From the NCBI GenBank assembly GCA_001604185.1, contig LVAV01000022.1:124851-188850 (forward strand): a DNA stretch of 64,000 bases, given 5' to 3'. Each line of letters starts with the position of its first letter. Position 1 is the stretch's first letter. Positions 32,511-42,162 of this stretch are shown here, one piece after another. A program made the position numbers and the translations under genes. This DNA is from Clostridiales bacterium Firm_16 (GTDB taxonomy: Bacteria > Bacillota > Clostridia > Saccharofermentanales > Saccharofermentanaceae). The notes beneath the pieces are model-generated. The model was not told the DNA's origin and did not search any database. It saw only the letters and a program-made list of their open reading frames with translations.

Positions 32511-34523
32511 ATGAGAGTCAACAACAAACTTCTTTCCATCTTTCTGGCAGTAGGAATGGCAACCTGCATCACCACACCGCTTTATCTGACGGGTTGTGCC
32601 ATGAAGGAGAAAGAAAGTGCCGAGCAAACCACCGTTTCTAATGAAAATGAAAAGAATGCCAAGAACAAGGCGATCCGCCTGGAAGATGACTTCTACGGAT
32701 ATGTTAATGCGGAAAAACTGAGAAACACAGATCTGAATATGAAATACGGTGCGGCGGGCTCCTTTGTTGATTGTGAGATCAAGACACAGGCACAGCTGGA
32801 CAGTGTGATCGAAAGTATCACAACAGCTGACGTACAGTATGAGGCCGGTTCCAATCAGCAGCTGATCAATGACTGCTATGACCAGGTACAGAGCTACGAT
32901 AAAGAGAAGAGCGAGGCTTCGACCTCTGTAAGAAGTATTCTTAAAGAGATCTTCATGGCTGACAGTGTCTCCGATCTGACTCGTGTTGCAGGTAAAGTAG
33001 CTGCCAAATTGGGAGTTGATTCCATTTTCGGCTTCAACATCTCCGAATCTGTTGAGAATCCGAATGAATATGCAATGTTATTTTATGGCCCGTCCGCTCT
33101 GATGGGAATCCGCTTCGAGGATATGGCTAAGGGGGAGCAGGCAAGAGTGCAGTGCAAGAAGCTGGCTCTCGATGTTCTGAAATCTATCGGCATGGATGAA
33201 GAAGAAGCAGAAAGAAGAGCAGATGCCTTGACTCTTCTAGGTATAGAAATCTCTGCGCAAGGACCTTCACCGACGTTCTCTCTGGAGAACATGAAAGTGT
33301 ATACGGATGATGAGATATCCAAGTACTTCGAGGCGCAAGGCTATGCGGAAAGCTTGGGGATCGTTAATCCTTATCACAAATGGTATGTGGTAGGCGAAGA
33401 TTATTTCACCGGACTTGCGTCGAAGTGGAATGACGAAAAGAACATCGAAACGTTCCAGACATGGCTGGCGATCAGCGTGCTCCAGGATAGTGCGCCATAT
33501 CTCTCATCGGAATTCGACGAACTGAAGTATGTACTGGGTGAGCAAACACAGTCCTTAGATGAACAGGCGAAAGCATTCGTTAAGAACTATCTTCCGGAGC
33601 AGTTAGGCGAGGAATATGCCAAAGCATTCTACACGGAAGAAACCGATCAGAAGGTCCGAGAGATGTGTGAACAGATCCGAAGTTCCTACCGGGAAGTGAT
33701 CTCCAATGCAGACTGGCTCTCGGAGAAGACACGTGAAGGTCTTCTGAAGAAACTGGAAAACCTGAAGTTTGTAACCGGTGTAGAGGAGTACCGGCAGGTC
33801 GATCCGCAGGATGCGAAACTGATCGGTAAAGATCTCTGGGAAACCAGAACGAATCTGCGTGAGAAGCAGTGGAACGATAAGATCGAAGCGCTGAATAAGC
33901 CGCGTAAGATCAACGGACAGAATATGTGGCCACAGACCGTAAATGCATGCTACTGGATGGACAATGTCGTTCATATGACCATTGCCATCGTAAACGAACC
34001 ATTCTTCTCCGCGCAGCAGGATATGGCCACGAACCTGGGCGGTCTGGGTATGGTCATCGGACACGAAGTCGGACATGCTTTCGATTCCAACGGTATGAAC
34101 TGGGATGAGAAGGGATATTACAATCCCGGATGGATCAGTGAGGCAGACAGACAGGCCTTGAAAGAGCGATCTCAGAAGTGCATAGACTACTATAACGACT
34201 ATACCATCCTGGGTGTCTACCATGTAGATGGTAAGAAGACCCTCGGCGAGAATTATGCTGACCTCGGATCGATGGAAATCATTACGAACATAGTCAAGAC
34301 GAAGGAAGGACGGGAGAAGCTCTTCAGAAACTACGCCACGATCTGGTCTTCTCTGATTAGTGATGTAGATGCGATCGAATTACTGAATCTGGATGAACAC
34401 AGCCCGGACATGGTCCGTTGCAATGCAGTACTGAGCAGCTGTGACGCTTTCTATGAAACCTACGAGATCAAGGAAAGCGACGGCATGTATGTTGAGAAAG
34501 ATAAACGAGTCAGCAGGTGGTAA
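32511..34523 (+). CDS. M13-family (neprilysin-like) zinc metallopeptidase lipoprotein
   Basis: A 670-residue extracellular lipoprotein peptidase. A signal ending in the lipobox YLTGC (Cys29 from this start) is followed by a charged linker. The M13 N-terminal domain begins LEDDFYGYVNAEKLRNTDL. The catalytic zinc site is VIGHEVGHAFDSNG (HExxH), the third ligand motif is ENYADLGS (ExxxD), and NACYWMDNVVHMTIAIVNEPFF matches the substrate-binding strand. It should cleave short peptides outside the membrane. The start is uncertain: 32511 has GGAG 7 bases upstream and gives a normal signal length; 32469 (AGGGAAG upstream) would add 14 residues. The ABC permease gene begins 6 bases after its stop, implying joint function. 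Confidence 0.92.
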   Translation: MRVNNKLLSIFLAVGMATCITTPLYLTGCAMKEKESAEQTTVSNENEKNAKNKAIRLEDDFYGYVNAEKLRNTDLNMKYGAAGSFVDCEIKTQAQLDSVIESITTADVQYEAGSNQQLINDCYDQVQSYDKEKSEASTSVRSILKEIFMADSVSDLTRVAGKVAAKLGVDSIFGFNISESVENPNEYAMLFYGPSALMGIRFEDMAKGEQARVQCKKLALDVLKSIGMDEEEAERRADALTLLGIEISAQGPSPTFSLENMKVYTDDEISKYFEAQGYAESLGIVNPYHKWYVVGEDYFTGLASKWNDEKNIETFQTWLAISVLQDSAPYLSSEFDELKYVLGEQTQSLDEQAKAFVKNYLPEQLGEEYAKAFYTEETDQKVREMCEQIRSSYREVISNADWLSEKTREGLLKKLENLKFVTGVEEYRQVDPQDAKLIGKDLWETRTNLREKQWNDKIEALNKPRKINGQNMWPQTVNACYWMDNVVHMTIAIVNEPFFSAQQDMATNLGGLGMVIGHEVGHAFDSNGMNWDEKGYYNPGWISEADRQALKERSQKCIDYYNDYTILGVYHVDGKKTLGENYADLGSMEIITNIVKTKEGREKLFRNYATIWSSLISDVDAIELLNLDEHSPDMVRCNAVLSSCDAFYETYEIKESDGMYVEKDKRVSRW

Positions 34524-34529
34524 GTTGAA

Positions 34530-37067
34530 ATGGGAGTAGTATTAAAACACACATTTAAGAATATATGGTCCAAACCTTTCCGGACCCTGATGCTTCTGGT
34601 ATGCATCATTATGGCAAGTTTTGTCGCAGCGTTGTCCTTCGACATGACGAATTCATTAAAGAATATACTTCATGACGCTTTCGGATCAGCATATGGTACC
34701 AGCAATGTCATCATTGCAGACAGTCACGGGATCGATGAGAGCACATTTGAAGGAGTGGAGAATACTTCATACGATAGCGCACTGGTATCCGTCAAGAATT
34801 CATTTATCTGTGTCAGAGACGATGAAATGTATGCTTACTATAATCAGAAATCCCTCAAGGTTTCTGCCGCAGATGTAAGCAGTCTCGACCGGATGAATCT
34901 CCTGGCCAAGGAAGTGCCGATCACTGATCAGGAATGTGTGATCAGCAAGAAACTTGCAGAGGAAATGGGTTATAACCGTGGCGATAAGATCACGATCTAC
35001 GGCGATAACGATGTACCGGTAGAGTATACGGTCAAAGAGATCCTTCCTTATAAGGGGGTGCTCGACAGCGGTTTCTGTGCCCTGGTCAGTGAAGACGGCA
35101 TGAAGCGCCTGACCTATAACAACAAGATCACCTACAGCATGGCCTATATCCATGTAGATAATGAAAAAGAACTGGCGTCATTCTGTAGTACCCTTTCAAA
35201 GAATAACCCCTATGCAGAAGTCGAGAACCTGGTTTCCGGTAAGACCATTACTTCTCAGGTTACACAGATCTCCGCGATCTTCTACTTCCTGTTCCTGGTC
35301 TGCCTGCTGCTGGTAGTATTCGTTACGATCTCTCTTTCTGAAAGAATCATGGTGGAGAGAATGTCAACAGTCGGAACGCTTCGAAGCCTCGGTGTTTCGG
35401 TACGTGCCACTACCTTGATCGTACTTCTTGAAAATGCACTTTACGGACTCATCGGAGGCTCCATTGGTGTGACCATCTATGCGTTGACCCGTGATCCGAT
35501 CTTCAACAGTGTTTTTACATTGCATTCCGGTTCGGATATTCAGATGGAAATGAACCTGGGAAGCGTGTCCTGGGTGGCCATGGCCGGCGTTGTTGCCGCT
35601 ACGATCCTCATCGAGTGCATCTGCCCCATCAAGGAACTGCTCCGTGCAGTAAAGACTCCGATCCGTGACATCATCTTCGACAATAAAGATACCGAGTTCA
35701 AATACGGCAAAAAGAGCCTGATCGTTTCCTTGATCCTGGCGGCCATCGGTATTCCGTGCCTCATCCTCGGAAAGACCATCATGGCAGAGAACATGCTGAT
35801 CCTTCTGGCAGGATGGCTGCTGCCGATCGCAGCGCTCTTCCTGGGATATCCGCACCTGCTTCGTGCAGTATGCAAACTCCTGGCCGGATTCTTCGAAAAG
35901 AGAAGTCAGCCGATCGCCCAGCTGGCCTGTGTAGAAGCCTCTACCAAGAAAGCCAGCGTAGGTAACTCCCGTCTTCTGGTAATGTCAGTTACGATTTGCC
36001 TGGTATTCCTCAGCCTGATCATCTCCTACAAGGCTCTGGTGGATCCGAAAACAGCTGACTGCGATGTTATCGTTAACGGCTTAAACGAGGAAAGCACACG
36101 ATATGATTTCATCAAGGACCTCGACAGTGTAAGTGACATGGAACTGCTTTATTCGACATTCACGAATGACACTGTCATTGGAACCGAACGAATCGAGGAG
36201 TACCAGAAAGCCTGCCAGAATGGCACCACATCCGAGTTCGAGTTCGACATGAACAGCGTCGTCGGTGCGAATGGTCCTATGAAGATGAACATGGAATTCC
36301 GGGATATTCCGGAGAAAGTCGGCGATGAGGAGATCGTGATCACTGCCAAGACCGCCAAGAAGTTCGGCTTGAAAGTCGGTGACTCCATCGAGATCCTCTT
36401 CAAGGCAAGAAGTGTGATTCCTGTCAGACAGACACTGAAGGTTTCCGCAATCTACAATTCCTCATATTTCGACGGCAGTAACGATTCGCTTCTGGTCAGC
36501 GAAAGTACATATAAGAAGATCTTCTTCGATACGCCTTATCGTGCCTACGTTAAGTGCGGTGATCCGGATACCGTGATCAAGCAGATCTCCCGATACGCTT
36601 CCAGCATCATTGATGAAGTGATGACCGAAGCCGCTTATGAAGAGAAGCTTGCGAACTCCAATGCCGGTCTTTCGACCATCATCTATATGCTCATTTTCAT
36701 GGGGGTAGCCCTGACATTGATCGCCGTGATCAGTAACCAGGCCGTAGGATTCGAAGGAAGAAAACGTGAATGCGCCGTGCTGATCTCTACATCCATGAGC
36801 CGCGGTAAGCTCAAGAAGATGTTCTTCCTGGAGAATCTGATCTCCGCATCTGTTGCGGTGGTAACATCGCTGCTCCTGGCTTACCCCATGAAGGGCGATA
36901 TGCTGAACCTGGTACGCCTTTTGAGCCTCGAATTCCCGGAGGTACATGAATCTGGTTCGCTACTGGCTTTTGCAGCCGGAACACTGGTGATCTTTACCTT
37001 GACTGTATTGGGACCGATCCGTCACTTGAGAAAAATGAAGACAGCTGAACAGCTGAAGTACGAGTAA
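34530..37067 (+). CDS. ABC transporter permease, FtsX/MacB-like, 845 residues
   Basis: A large permease with an N-terminal helix (about 18-36), a long extracellular domain, and an FtsX block of helices at about 250-360 containing ERIMVERMSTVGTLRSLGVS. A second set of helices follows near 395-500. A second extracellular domain precedes the C-terminal FtsX block (about 715-840) with GRKRECAVLISTSMSRGKLKKMF. This is the double-FtsX layout of Firmicute exporters and lipoprotein or antimicrobial-peptide detoxification systems. It starts 6 bases after the M13 peptidase stop and is followed 18 bases later by its ATPase. Cargo unknown; the linked peptidase suggests peptides. Confidence 0.92.
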   Translation: MGVVLKHTFKNIWSKPFRTLMLLVCIIMASFVAALSFDMTNSLKNILHDAFGSAYGTSNVIIADSHGIDESTFEGVENTSYDSALVSVKNSFICVRDDEMYAYYNQKSLKVSAADVSSLDRMNLLAKEVPITDQECVISKKLAEEMGYNRGDKITIYGDNDVPVEYTVKEILPYKGVLDSGFCALVSEDGMKRLTYNNKITYSMAYIHVDNEKELASFCSTLSKNNPYAEVENLVSGKTITSQVTQISAIFYFLFLVCLLLVVFVTISLSERIMVERMSTVGTLRSLGVSVRATTLIVLLENALYGLIGGSIGVTIYALTRDPIFNSVFTLHSGSDIQMEMNLGSVSWVAMAGVVAATILIECICPIKELLRAVKTPIRDIIFDNKDTEFKYGKKSLIVSLILAAIGIPCLILGKTIMAENMLILLAGWLLPIAALFLGYPHLLRAVCKLLAGFFEKRSQPIAQLACVEASTKKASVGNSRLLVMSVTICLVFLSLIISYKALVDPKTADCDVIVNGLNEESTRYDFIKDLDSVSDMELLYSTFTNDTVIGTERIEEYQKACQNGTTSEFEFDMNSVVGANGPMKMNMEFRDIPEKVGDEEIVITAKTAKKFGLKVGDSIEILFKARSVIPVRQTLKVSAIYNSSYFDGSNDSLLVSESTYKKIFFDTPYRAYVKCGDPDTVIKQISRYASSIIDEVMTEAAYEEKLANSNAGLSTIIYMLIFMGVALTLIAVISNQAVGFEGRKRECAVLISTSMSRGKLKKMFFLENLISASVAVVTSLLLAYPMKGDMLNLVRLLSLEFPEVHESGSLLAFAAGTLVIFTLTVLGPIRHLRKMKTAEQLKYE

Positions 37068-37085
37068 TAGAAAGAGGTACATACT

Positions 37086-37844
37086 ATGGAAAATATGATC
37101 GAAGTAAGAAACGTAAGTAAATCTTTTGGTAAGAAGGGCGGAGTGATCACTCCGGTCCTCAACGGAGCCGACCTGGAAGTGAAGAAGGGCGAATTTGTCT
37201 CCCTCATGGGCGCATCCGGATCCGGCAAAAGCACCCTGCTTTACTTGATTGGTGGTCTGGATCGGGAATTCTCCGGCGAGATCGAGATCTGCGGACAGAA
37301 TATCAGTTCCATGAAAGAGAAGAAACTCAGTAAGATCCGCCTTGGCAAGATCGGCTTTATCTTTCAGTTCTATAACCTGGTGCAGAATCTGAGTGTCGAA
37401 GACAACATCCTTCTTCCGTCCCTGGTGGCAGGGCGTTCCCGTGCCTCTTTGAAAAAAGAATTGGACGAGATCCTGGAGATCACAGGTCTTACAGAGAAGC
37501 GCAAGTCCATGCCCGGTAAACTTTCCGGCGGCCAGCAGCAGCGTGTGGCCATTGCCAGAGCCGTCATCAGCCATCCTGAAATCCTTCTCGCAGATGAGGC
37601 TACCGGTAATCTCGATTCCCAGTCCGGAAGTGAGATCATGGAACTTTTCCGTAAGCTGAACAGAGAGAAGGGCCTTACGATCCTGCAGGTCACACACTCC
37701 GAGAAGTGTGCATCCTATGGTACCCGCACCGTTGTTCTGGAGAACGGTAAGACCGTGACCGAGAAGAATCCGGATTCTTCCCGGGTCATCGATACCAGAA
37801 GAGACAAATCCATGGACAAGCAACTGGCTTATCAGGCAATCTGA
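37086..37844 (+). CDS. ABC transporter ATP-binding protein (MacB/LolD type)
   Basis: A 252-residue ATPase partner of the preceding permease. Walker A is GASGSGKST, the Q-loop IFQFYNLVQNLSVEDN, the signature LSGGQQQRVAIARA, Walker B ILLADEATGNLDS, and the H-loop VTHSEKCA. This signature set is typical of the MacB/LolD/FtsE-like group. The C-terminal tail of about 25 residues after the core is short and charged. AGAGG lies 9 bases before the ATG. The unit ends at a hairpin at 37892-37942. Confidence 0.95.
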   Translation: MENMIEVRNVSKSFGKKGGVITPVLNGADLEVKKGEFVSLMGASGSGKSTLLYLIGGLDREFSGEIEICGQNISSMKEKKLSKIRLGKIGFIFQFYNLVQNLSVEDNILLPSLVAGRSRASLKKELDEILEITGLTEKRKSMPGKLSGGQQQRVAIARAVISHPEILLADEATGNLDSQSGSEIMELFRKLNREKGLTILQVTHSEKCASYGTRTVVLENGKTVTEKNPDSSRVIDTRRDKSMDKQLAYQAI

Positions 37845-37891
37845 CCAGTCTTGAAAACGCACCCCTCCGCTGTTTACAAGACGACTATATA

Positions 37892-37942
37892 AAATCATCC
37901 CCGTTCCGCCATACGTTCCAATGGCAGTAACGGGGATGATTT
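37892..37942. terminator. Strong hairpin between convergent genes, probable terminator
   Basis: AAATCATCCCCGTT pairs perfectly with AACGGGGATGATTT, with an inner GCCAT/ATGGC pairing in the loop. The arms end in A and T runs, so it can serve the ABC operon (plus) and the small minus-strand gene. Confidence 0.75.
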
Positions 37943-37974
37943 ACTTTGGAGGGAATATGGATATTAAGGAACGA

Positions 37975-38172
37975 TCAACGCTTGATCGGTTTTCTGTTGA
38001 ATAACTCGTAGCAGCAGAGAATAACTACGATGACGGAAAGGAACATGGGGATCGCGATGGAAACGTTGCCCTTAGTGTTGTGAAGCAAGGCTGTTACTGC
38101 GAATGCTGTGACGGAAAGGAATTCCAGGATGTTCATCATGCGGCTCTTAAGATCTTTTCTAACTGTCTTCAT
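37975..38172 (-). CDS. Small two-helix membrane protein, function unknown
   Basis: A 65-residue protein. A basic N-terminus (MKTVRKDLKSRM) precedes two hydrophobic helices (about 13-31 and 37-56), and it ends in a basic tail (FNRKPIKR). GAGGTAGG lies 5 bases before the ATG, which supports real translation. I recognise no family. It stands alone between convergent hairpins. Confidence 0.65.
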   Translation of the reverse strand: MKTVRKDLKSRMMNILEFLSVTAFAVTALLHNTKGNVSIAIPMFLSVIVVILCCYELFNRKPIKR

Positions 38173-38303
38173 ATTTCCTACCTCACTTTTTCGTGTTCAG
38201 GCTGTTTCGTTCTTTGTGATTCCATCTTACCGTCTTTGGATATTCCGAACCATCGAAGTGCCTTACGGCAACCTTACATTAATGAAAGATTGCATAAGAA
38301 ACA

Positions 38304-38332
38304 GAAAAAACCGGGTCTTTCCCGGTTTCTTC
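38304..38332 (-). terminator. Terminator of the second MATE gene
   Basis: AAACCGGG pairs with CCCGGTTT around a 5-base loop. On the minus strand it is followed by TTTTCTGTTTC. Confidence 0.85.
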
Positions 38333-38373
38333 TTGTAGGTTTATATAGAGATGAACCAGTATTGTACGGTTCT

Positions 38374-39819
38374 TCAGGCCCCGGCTTTCTCGGCTGCCGG
38401 CATAGTAAGCTTTCTCTTGACGACGACATAGTATGTAAACAGTGCGATGAATGTAAGGAACCAGGAGATCGGATAGGACAGAAGCAGGATCCGGTACGCG
38501 CTGAAACTGTCCGTGTTGGATGAGAAATGCGCAAATACCGTATATACCCACAGAAGACGAAGTCCACAGCTTCCGATGACCGTGGCGGCCATGGGGTAAA
38601 CCGAACGCTTCATACCACGAAGGATACCGGATCCGCAGTCCATGAGACCACAGAGAAAATCCGGGATGACCAGTACAAGCATACGCTGCATACCATACTG
38701 CACCGAGATCGGAGAATCCGGCAGGTTGATGCGAAGCAGCGGCTCACCGAACAGGTAGGCCGAAGTGCCTAACCACAGTCCGATCACGGAGATGCAAAGC
38801 AGAGCCGACCGGTAGATCGAATTCAGACGGTCATATCTCTTGGCACCATAGTTCTGGCCCGCAAAGGTCATACATCCCTGGGTGAAAGAATTCATGCCGG
38901 CATATATGAAGGAATCGATGTTCATGCAGGCGCTGTTTCCGGCGGCGCAGAACGTACCGAGGGAATTGACCGAAGACTGGATGATAACGTTGGAAAAAGA
39001 GAAGAGGGTATTCTGAAGACCTACCGGCAGACCCAGTTTCAGGATCTTGGTCAGCGGCTTCTTGTGTATCCTTAACTCGAATATGAAGATCCGGCATTCG
39101 GAATTCAGGTGCACCAGGGCATTGGTCATGAGGATGGCCGACAGGATCTGGGAGGCGACGGTGGCAATCGCTACACCCTCCACACCGAAGCCGAAACCGG
39201 CCACGAGGATAAGATTCAGTATCACGTTCAATAAACCGGACAACGTCAGGTAGATCAGCGGCCGACGGGTATTACCTGTGGCCACGATGATGGCACGGCC
39301 GAAAGTATAGATCATGAAAGCCGGCGCACCGATGAAATATATCCGCAGATAAAGGGAGGCCTGGTCGATGGATTCCGGTGTCGTACCCATCCATTCCAGG
39401 AAAGTCCGGGCAAAGACCACGCCGACACTGCAGGTCAGGATACCGAAGATCACGCCGAGGGAAAGAATAGTATGGGTCAGGTCATGGATTTTTTCCTTCT
39501 GGTTGGCGCCCAGCACAGATGCCAGAACGACAGTAGCTCCCAGAGAGATCCCGACGAAAAGGTTAATAATGAGATTGATCAGCGGAGCGCAGGATCCGAC
39601 GGCCGCCACGGCGGTATCGCCTACATATTGTCCTACAACGACCATGTCCGCAGCATTAAAAAGCAGCTGCAGCACCTGGGTCAGCATAATCGGGACACAG
39701 TATCTGATCAGAGGGAAAAGGACTTTGCCGTTAAGCATGTCGACATCACGGCTCTTGCTTCGCATCTGAAGCGGGAGTCGAGGGGAGAAGCCTTGGTTGT
39801 CACGTCTTTGCCTGGTCAT
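38374..39819 (-). CDS. MATE-family efflux protein (second copy)
   Basis: A 481-residue, twelve-helix MATE transporter. It shows IPLIRYCVPIMLTQVLQLLFNAADMVVVGQYVGDTAVAAVG-like helix 1-2 content (read as PLIRYCVPIMLTQVLQ and NAADMVVVGQYVG), LGLPVGLQNTLFSFSNVIIQ at the start of the second half, and GQNYGAKRYDRL after helix 8. This last pattern is typical of the DinF/NorM-like group found in gut Clostridia. It is not a recent duplicate of the MATE gene at 28442; the two share only family motifs. The start at 39819 (MTRQRRDN) is chosen because GGGGG lies 8 bases upstream. Substrate unknown. Confidence 0.92.
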   Translation of the reverse strand: MTRQRRDNQGFSPRLPLQMRSKSRDVDMLNGKVLFPLIRYCVPIMLTQVLQLLFNAADMVVVGQYVGDTAVAAVGSCAPLINLIINLFVGISLGATVVLASVLGANQKEKIHDLTHTILSLGVIFGILTCSVGVVFARTFLEWMGTTPESIDQASLYLRIYFIGAPAFMIYTFGRAIIVATGNTRRPLIYLTLSGLLNVILNLILVAGFGFGVEGVAIATVASQILSAILMTNALVHLNSECRIFIFELRIHKKPLTKILKLGLPVGLQNTLFSFSNVIIQSSVNSLGTFCAAGNSACMNIDSFIYAGMNSFTQGCMTFAGQNYGAKRYDRLNSIYRSALLCISVIGLWLGTSAYLFGEPLLRINLPDSPISVQYGMQRMLVLVIPDFLCGLMDCGSGILRGMKRSVYPMAATVIGSCGLRLLWVYTVFAHFSSNTDSFSAYRILLLSYPISWFLTFIALFTYYVVVKRKLTMPAAEKAGA

Positions 39820-39945
39820 AAAATGATCCCCCATCATGTCATAGCAGAAATTCTACCAGAATGAAGGGGGATTTTGATGATATCTTGTGTTGTGCATTTG
39901 CCCGAATTTCCTAAGGCAAAAGAACTTGTGCCTTGGATGCTCCTG

Positions 39946-40683
39946 TTAATGCATGATGATCTGCTTCGTGCCACAGTACGGGCAGTATGTCTCGGTGCGG
40001 GCGTTGTTGATCTCCAATGTGGCGCCGCAGCCTGTGCACTGCAGGTTAAAGACTCTGGCATTCCCGGCGAACTGTGCATTCATATTGCTTCCCGGGAATC
40101 CTTGCTTCCCGTAAAGATAGTTCTGGAATACCGTCATCGCCTTGCGCTCGTTCTCGGTCACTCCGTCTGTCAGCTCGGCGATGCGCTGCATGTCGGCCTG
40201 AAGCTGAGAAAGAGTGGTTACGTCGACACGATCCAGGTATTTCTCTACATTCAGGAAGTTCATGGAACGGTCGGAAGCGATTGCCTGAAGCTCGCTGCGG
40301 AATGTCGGAGATGCATTCGGATTGTTCAGGAGGCTGGAGCACATATAGTCCAGATCCATCTGTTCTTCCGGGGAGATATTGCCGTCAGCCTTGGCAATAT
40401 AGTAGCAGAGCGCGATCCTGGCAAGAGCAATATTGGCGACCTGGGAATACTGAGCACCGAACTGAGCCTGGCTGGATCCGGAAGTAGAAGCAGTACCCTG
40501 GATCGGCATATAGTTACCGGCCGGGGCAGGGGATCTTTTATTGCTGATTCCGTCGATGAGTTCGGATACCAGAACGGCTCCGGCGCCATATGCCGCTGCG
40601 CGGCCGAGGCCTCCGAGAATACCGCCGCCGATGTCGCGGGTCATGGAATTCATGGTTGATCTGAGAAGTAATTTGCCAAGCAT
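39946..40683 (-). CDS. TerB-like protein with C-terminal zinc ribbon
   Basis: A 245-residue protein. A Gly/Ala-rich N-terminal segment (GGGILGGLGRAAAYGAGAVL) may touch the membrane. A helical TerB-like middle domain (about 85-190) contains ARIALCYYIAKADGNISPEEQMDLDYM and VTENERKAMTVFQNYLY. A zinc ribbon is at the C-terminus (CTGCGATLEI then CPYCGTKQ). TerB-like domains occur in stress and membrane-associated proteins, often without known activity. AGGAG lies 7 bases before the ATG at 40683. It is a single gene. Family call moderate, function unknown. Confidence 0.83.
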   Translation of the reverse strand: MLGKLLLRSTMNSMTRDIGGGILGGLGRAAAYGAGAVLVSELIDGISNKRSPAPAGNYMPIQGTASTSGSSQAQFGAQYSQVANIALARIALCYYIAKADGNISPEEQMDLDYMCSSLLNNPNASPTFRSELQAIASDRSMNFLNVEKYLDRVDVTTLSQLQADMQRIAELTDGVTENERKAMTVFQNYLYGKQGFPGSNMNAQFAGNARVFNLQCTGCGATLEINNARTETYCPYCGTKQIIMH

Positions 40684-40842
40684 GGTGATCTCCTTTCCCA
40701 TCAGCAAAGAGTGATCACACCCTTATATGACAGGATCTAAACTATTAATACCATTATATTCAAATTGCAGAAAGGTGAGAAGTGACGTTCCTCATAAATA
40801 TACAGGGATAATCGCAGGTCCGGGGCAAAATAAGAAGGACTC

Positions 40843-41973
40843 TTATTGGCGGAAGAAAGCGATGGACTTCTCGATGACATAAGAAGAGTCTTCGTCCTTC
40901 ATGTTATAGTACATCGGCAGACGTACGAGACGGTCGCTCTCCTTCGTCGTGTAGACGTCCTCACCGCTAAAGCGTCCGAACTTCTGTCCGGCCGGAGCGC
41001 TGTGAAGCGGAACATAGTGGAAGGTACAGCCGATGCCGTTCTCCTTCATGTAGTTGATGAATGCGGCCCGCTCCTCCAGATCCTTACACTTCAGGTAGAA
41101 CATGTGTGCATTGTGAACACAGCCTTCCGGAACGAAGGGGAGAGATATACGGCCTTCCGAAGCCAGTTCCTGGAATGCATGGTTGTACTTGTTCCAGGTT
41201 GCCAGACGATTGTCATTGATCTCGTCGGCCTTCTCCAGCTGAGCCCAGAGATAGGCAGCATTGATATCACTGGGAAGGTAGCTGTCGCCGAAATCTACCC
41301 AGTTATACTTGGCTACCTGGCCACGGAAGAACTGGGAACGGTTCGTACCCTTCTCACGAAGGATCTCTGCCTTCTCGATGTATTTATTTTCATTAATAAG
41401 GATGGCACCGCCCTCGCCCATGGAATAATTCTTCGTCTCATGGAAACTGTAGCATCCGAAATCACCGAAGGTTCCCAGTGCCTGACCATGATAGGTACTC
41501 ATGACACCCTGAGCGGCATCCTCTACGACCTTGAGATTATGCTTCTTGGCGATGGCCATGATCTTGTTCATCTCACAGGAAATACCAGCATAGTGGACAG
41601 GAACGATGGCTACAGTGCGGTCTGTGATCGCATCCTCGATCAGTTCTTCATTGATGTTCATGGTATCCGGACGGATGTCTACGAAGACCAGACGGGCACC
41701 CACCAGAACAAATGCATTGGCGGTACTTGTGAAAGTATAGCTGGGCAGGATCACCTCGTCACCCGGGTGGATGCCGCAAAGAAAAGCGGCCATATCCAGA
41801 GCAGTGGAACCACTTGTCGTGAGCATGACGTGATTAGCCTGGAATCTTTCTTCCATCCAGGTATTGCACTTCATGGTAAAAGCACCGTCACCACAGATTT
41901 TCTTGTTCGCGACGGCCTGCTTTATATATTCGAGTTCCGTTCCTACGAACGGGGGTTCGTTAAATGTTATCAC
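40843..41973 (-). CDS. wecE: dTDP-4-amino-4,6-dideoxygalactose transaminase
   Basis: A 376-residue PLP enzyme of the DegT/DnrJ/EryC1 family, closest in appearance to WecE/RffA, which aminates dTDP-4-keto-6-deoxyglucose to dTDP-Fuc4N. It begins ITFNEPPFVGTELEYI, as WecE does. SGSTALDMAA holds the phosphate cup, VVEDAAQG the cofactor Asp, and Lys181 in SFHETKNYSMGEGG is the Schiff-base lysine. GCTFHYVPLHSAPAG is the C-terminal active-site loop. It is transcribed away from rfbA-rfbB, which make its substrate, from a consensus-like promoter in the shared 189-base gap. Regiochemistry (4-amino, galacto) is inferred from similarity. Confidence 0.92.
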   Translation of the reverse strand: MITFNEPPFVGTELEYIKQAVANKKICGDGAFTMKCNTWMEERFQANHVMLTTSGSTALDMAAFLCGIHPGDEVILPSYTFTSTANAFVLVGARLVFVDIRPDTMNINEELIEDAITDRTVAIVPVHYAGISCEMNKIMAIAKKHNLKVVEDAAQGVMSTYHGQALGTFGDFGCYSFHETKNYSMGEGGAILINENKYIEKAEILREKGTNRSQFFRGQVAKYNWVDFGDSYLPSDINAAYLWAQLEKADEINDNRLATWNKYNHAFQELASEGRISLPFVPEGCVHNAHMFYLKCKDLEERAAFINYMKENGIGCTFHYVPLHSAPAGQKFGRFSGEDVYTTKESDRLVRLPMYYNMKDEDSSYVIEKSIAFFRQ

Positions 41974-42004
41974 TGTCTCACCATACCCTATTAACTTTAT
42001 GGCG

Positions 42005-42033
42005 ATTTTATATTAATGTATAGTAACTGTCAA
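42005..42033 (-). promoter_or_regulatory. Sigma-A promoter of wecE
   Basis: On the minus strand: TTGACA (42033-42028), 17-base spacer, TAAAAT (42010-42005). The wecE ATG lies 32 bases downstream. Confidence 0.75.
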
Positions 42034-42092
42034 GGAGACAGAGGTAATCATGGACAATTCTGAATTAAGTTTGAAAGAAAATGAAAATCAGT

Positions 42093-42121
42093 TTGCCACT
42101 ATCAGTTTTATTGTGTATAAT
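42093..42121 (+). promoter_or_regulatory. Sigma-A promoter of the rfbA operon
   Basis: TTGCCA (42093-42098), 17-base spacer, TATAAT (42116-42121). The rfbA ATG is 42 bases downstream. It is back to back with the wecE promoter. Confidence 0.75.
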
Positions 42122-42162
42122 CAGACTTGATTATTTACATTCAGTGAGTCAAGGGGGACAAT

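Noticed and set aside
28442-39819. Recent duplication of the two MATE genes
   Set aside because: The two proteins share family motifs only; their sequences differ throughout and they have different neighbours.
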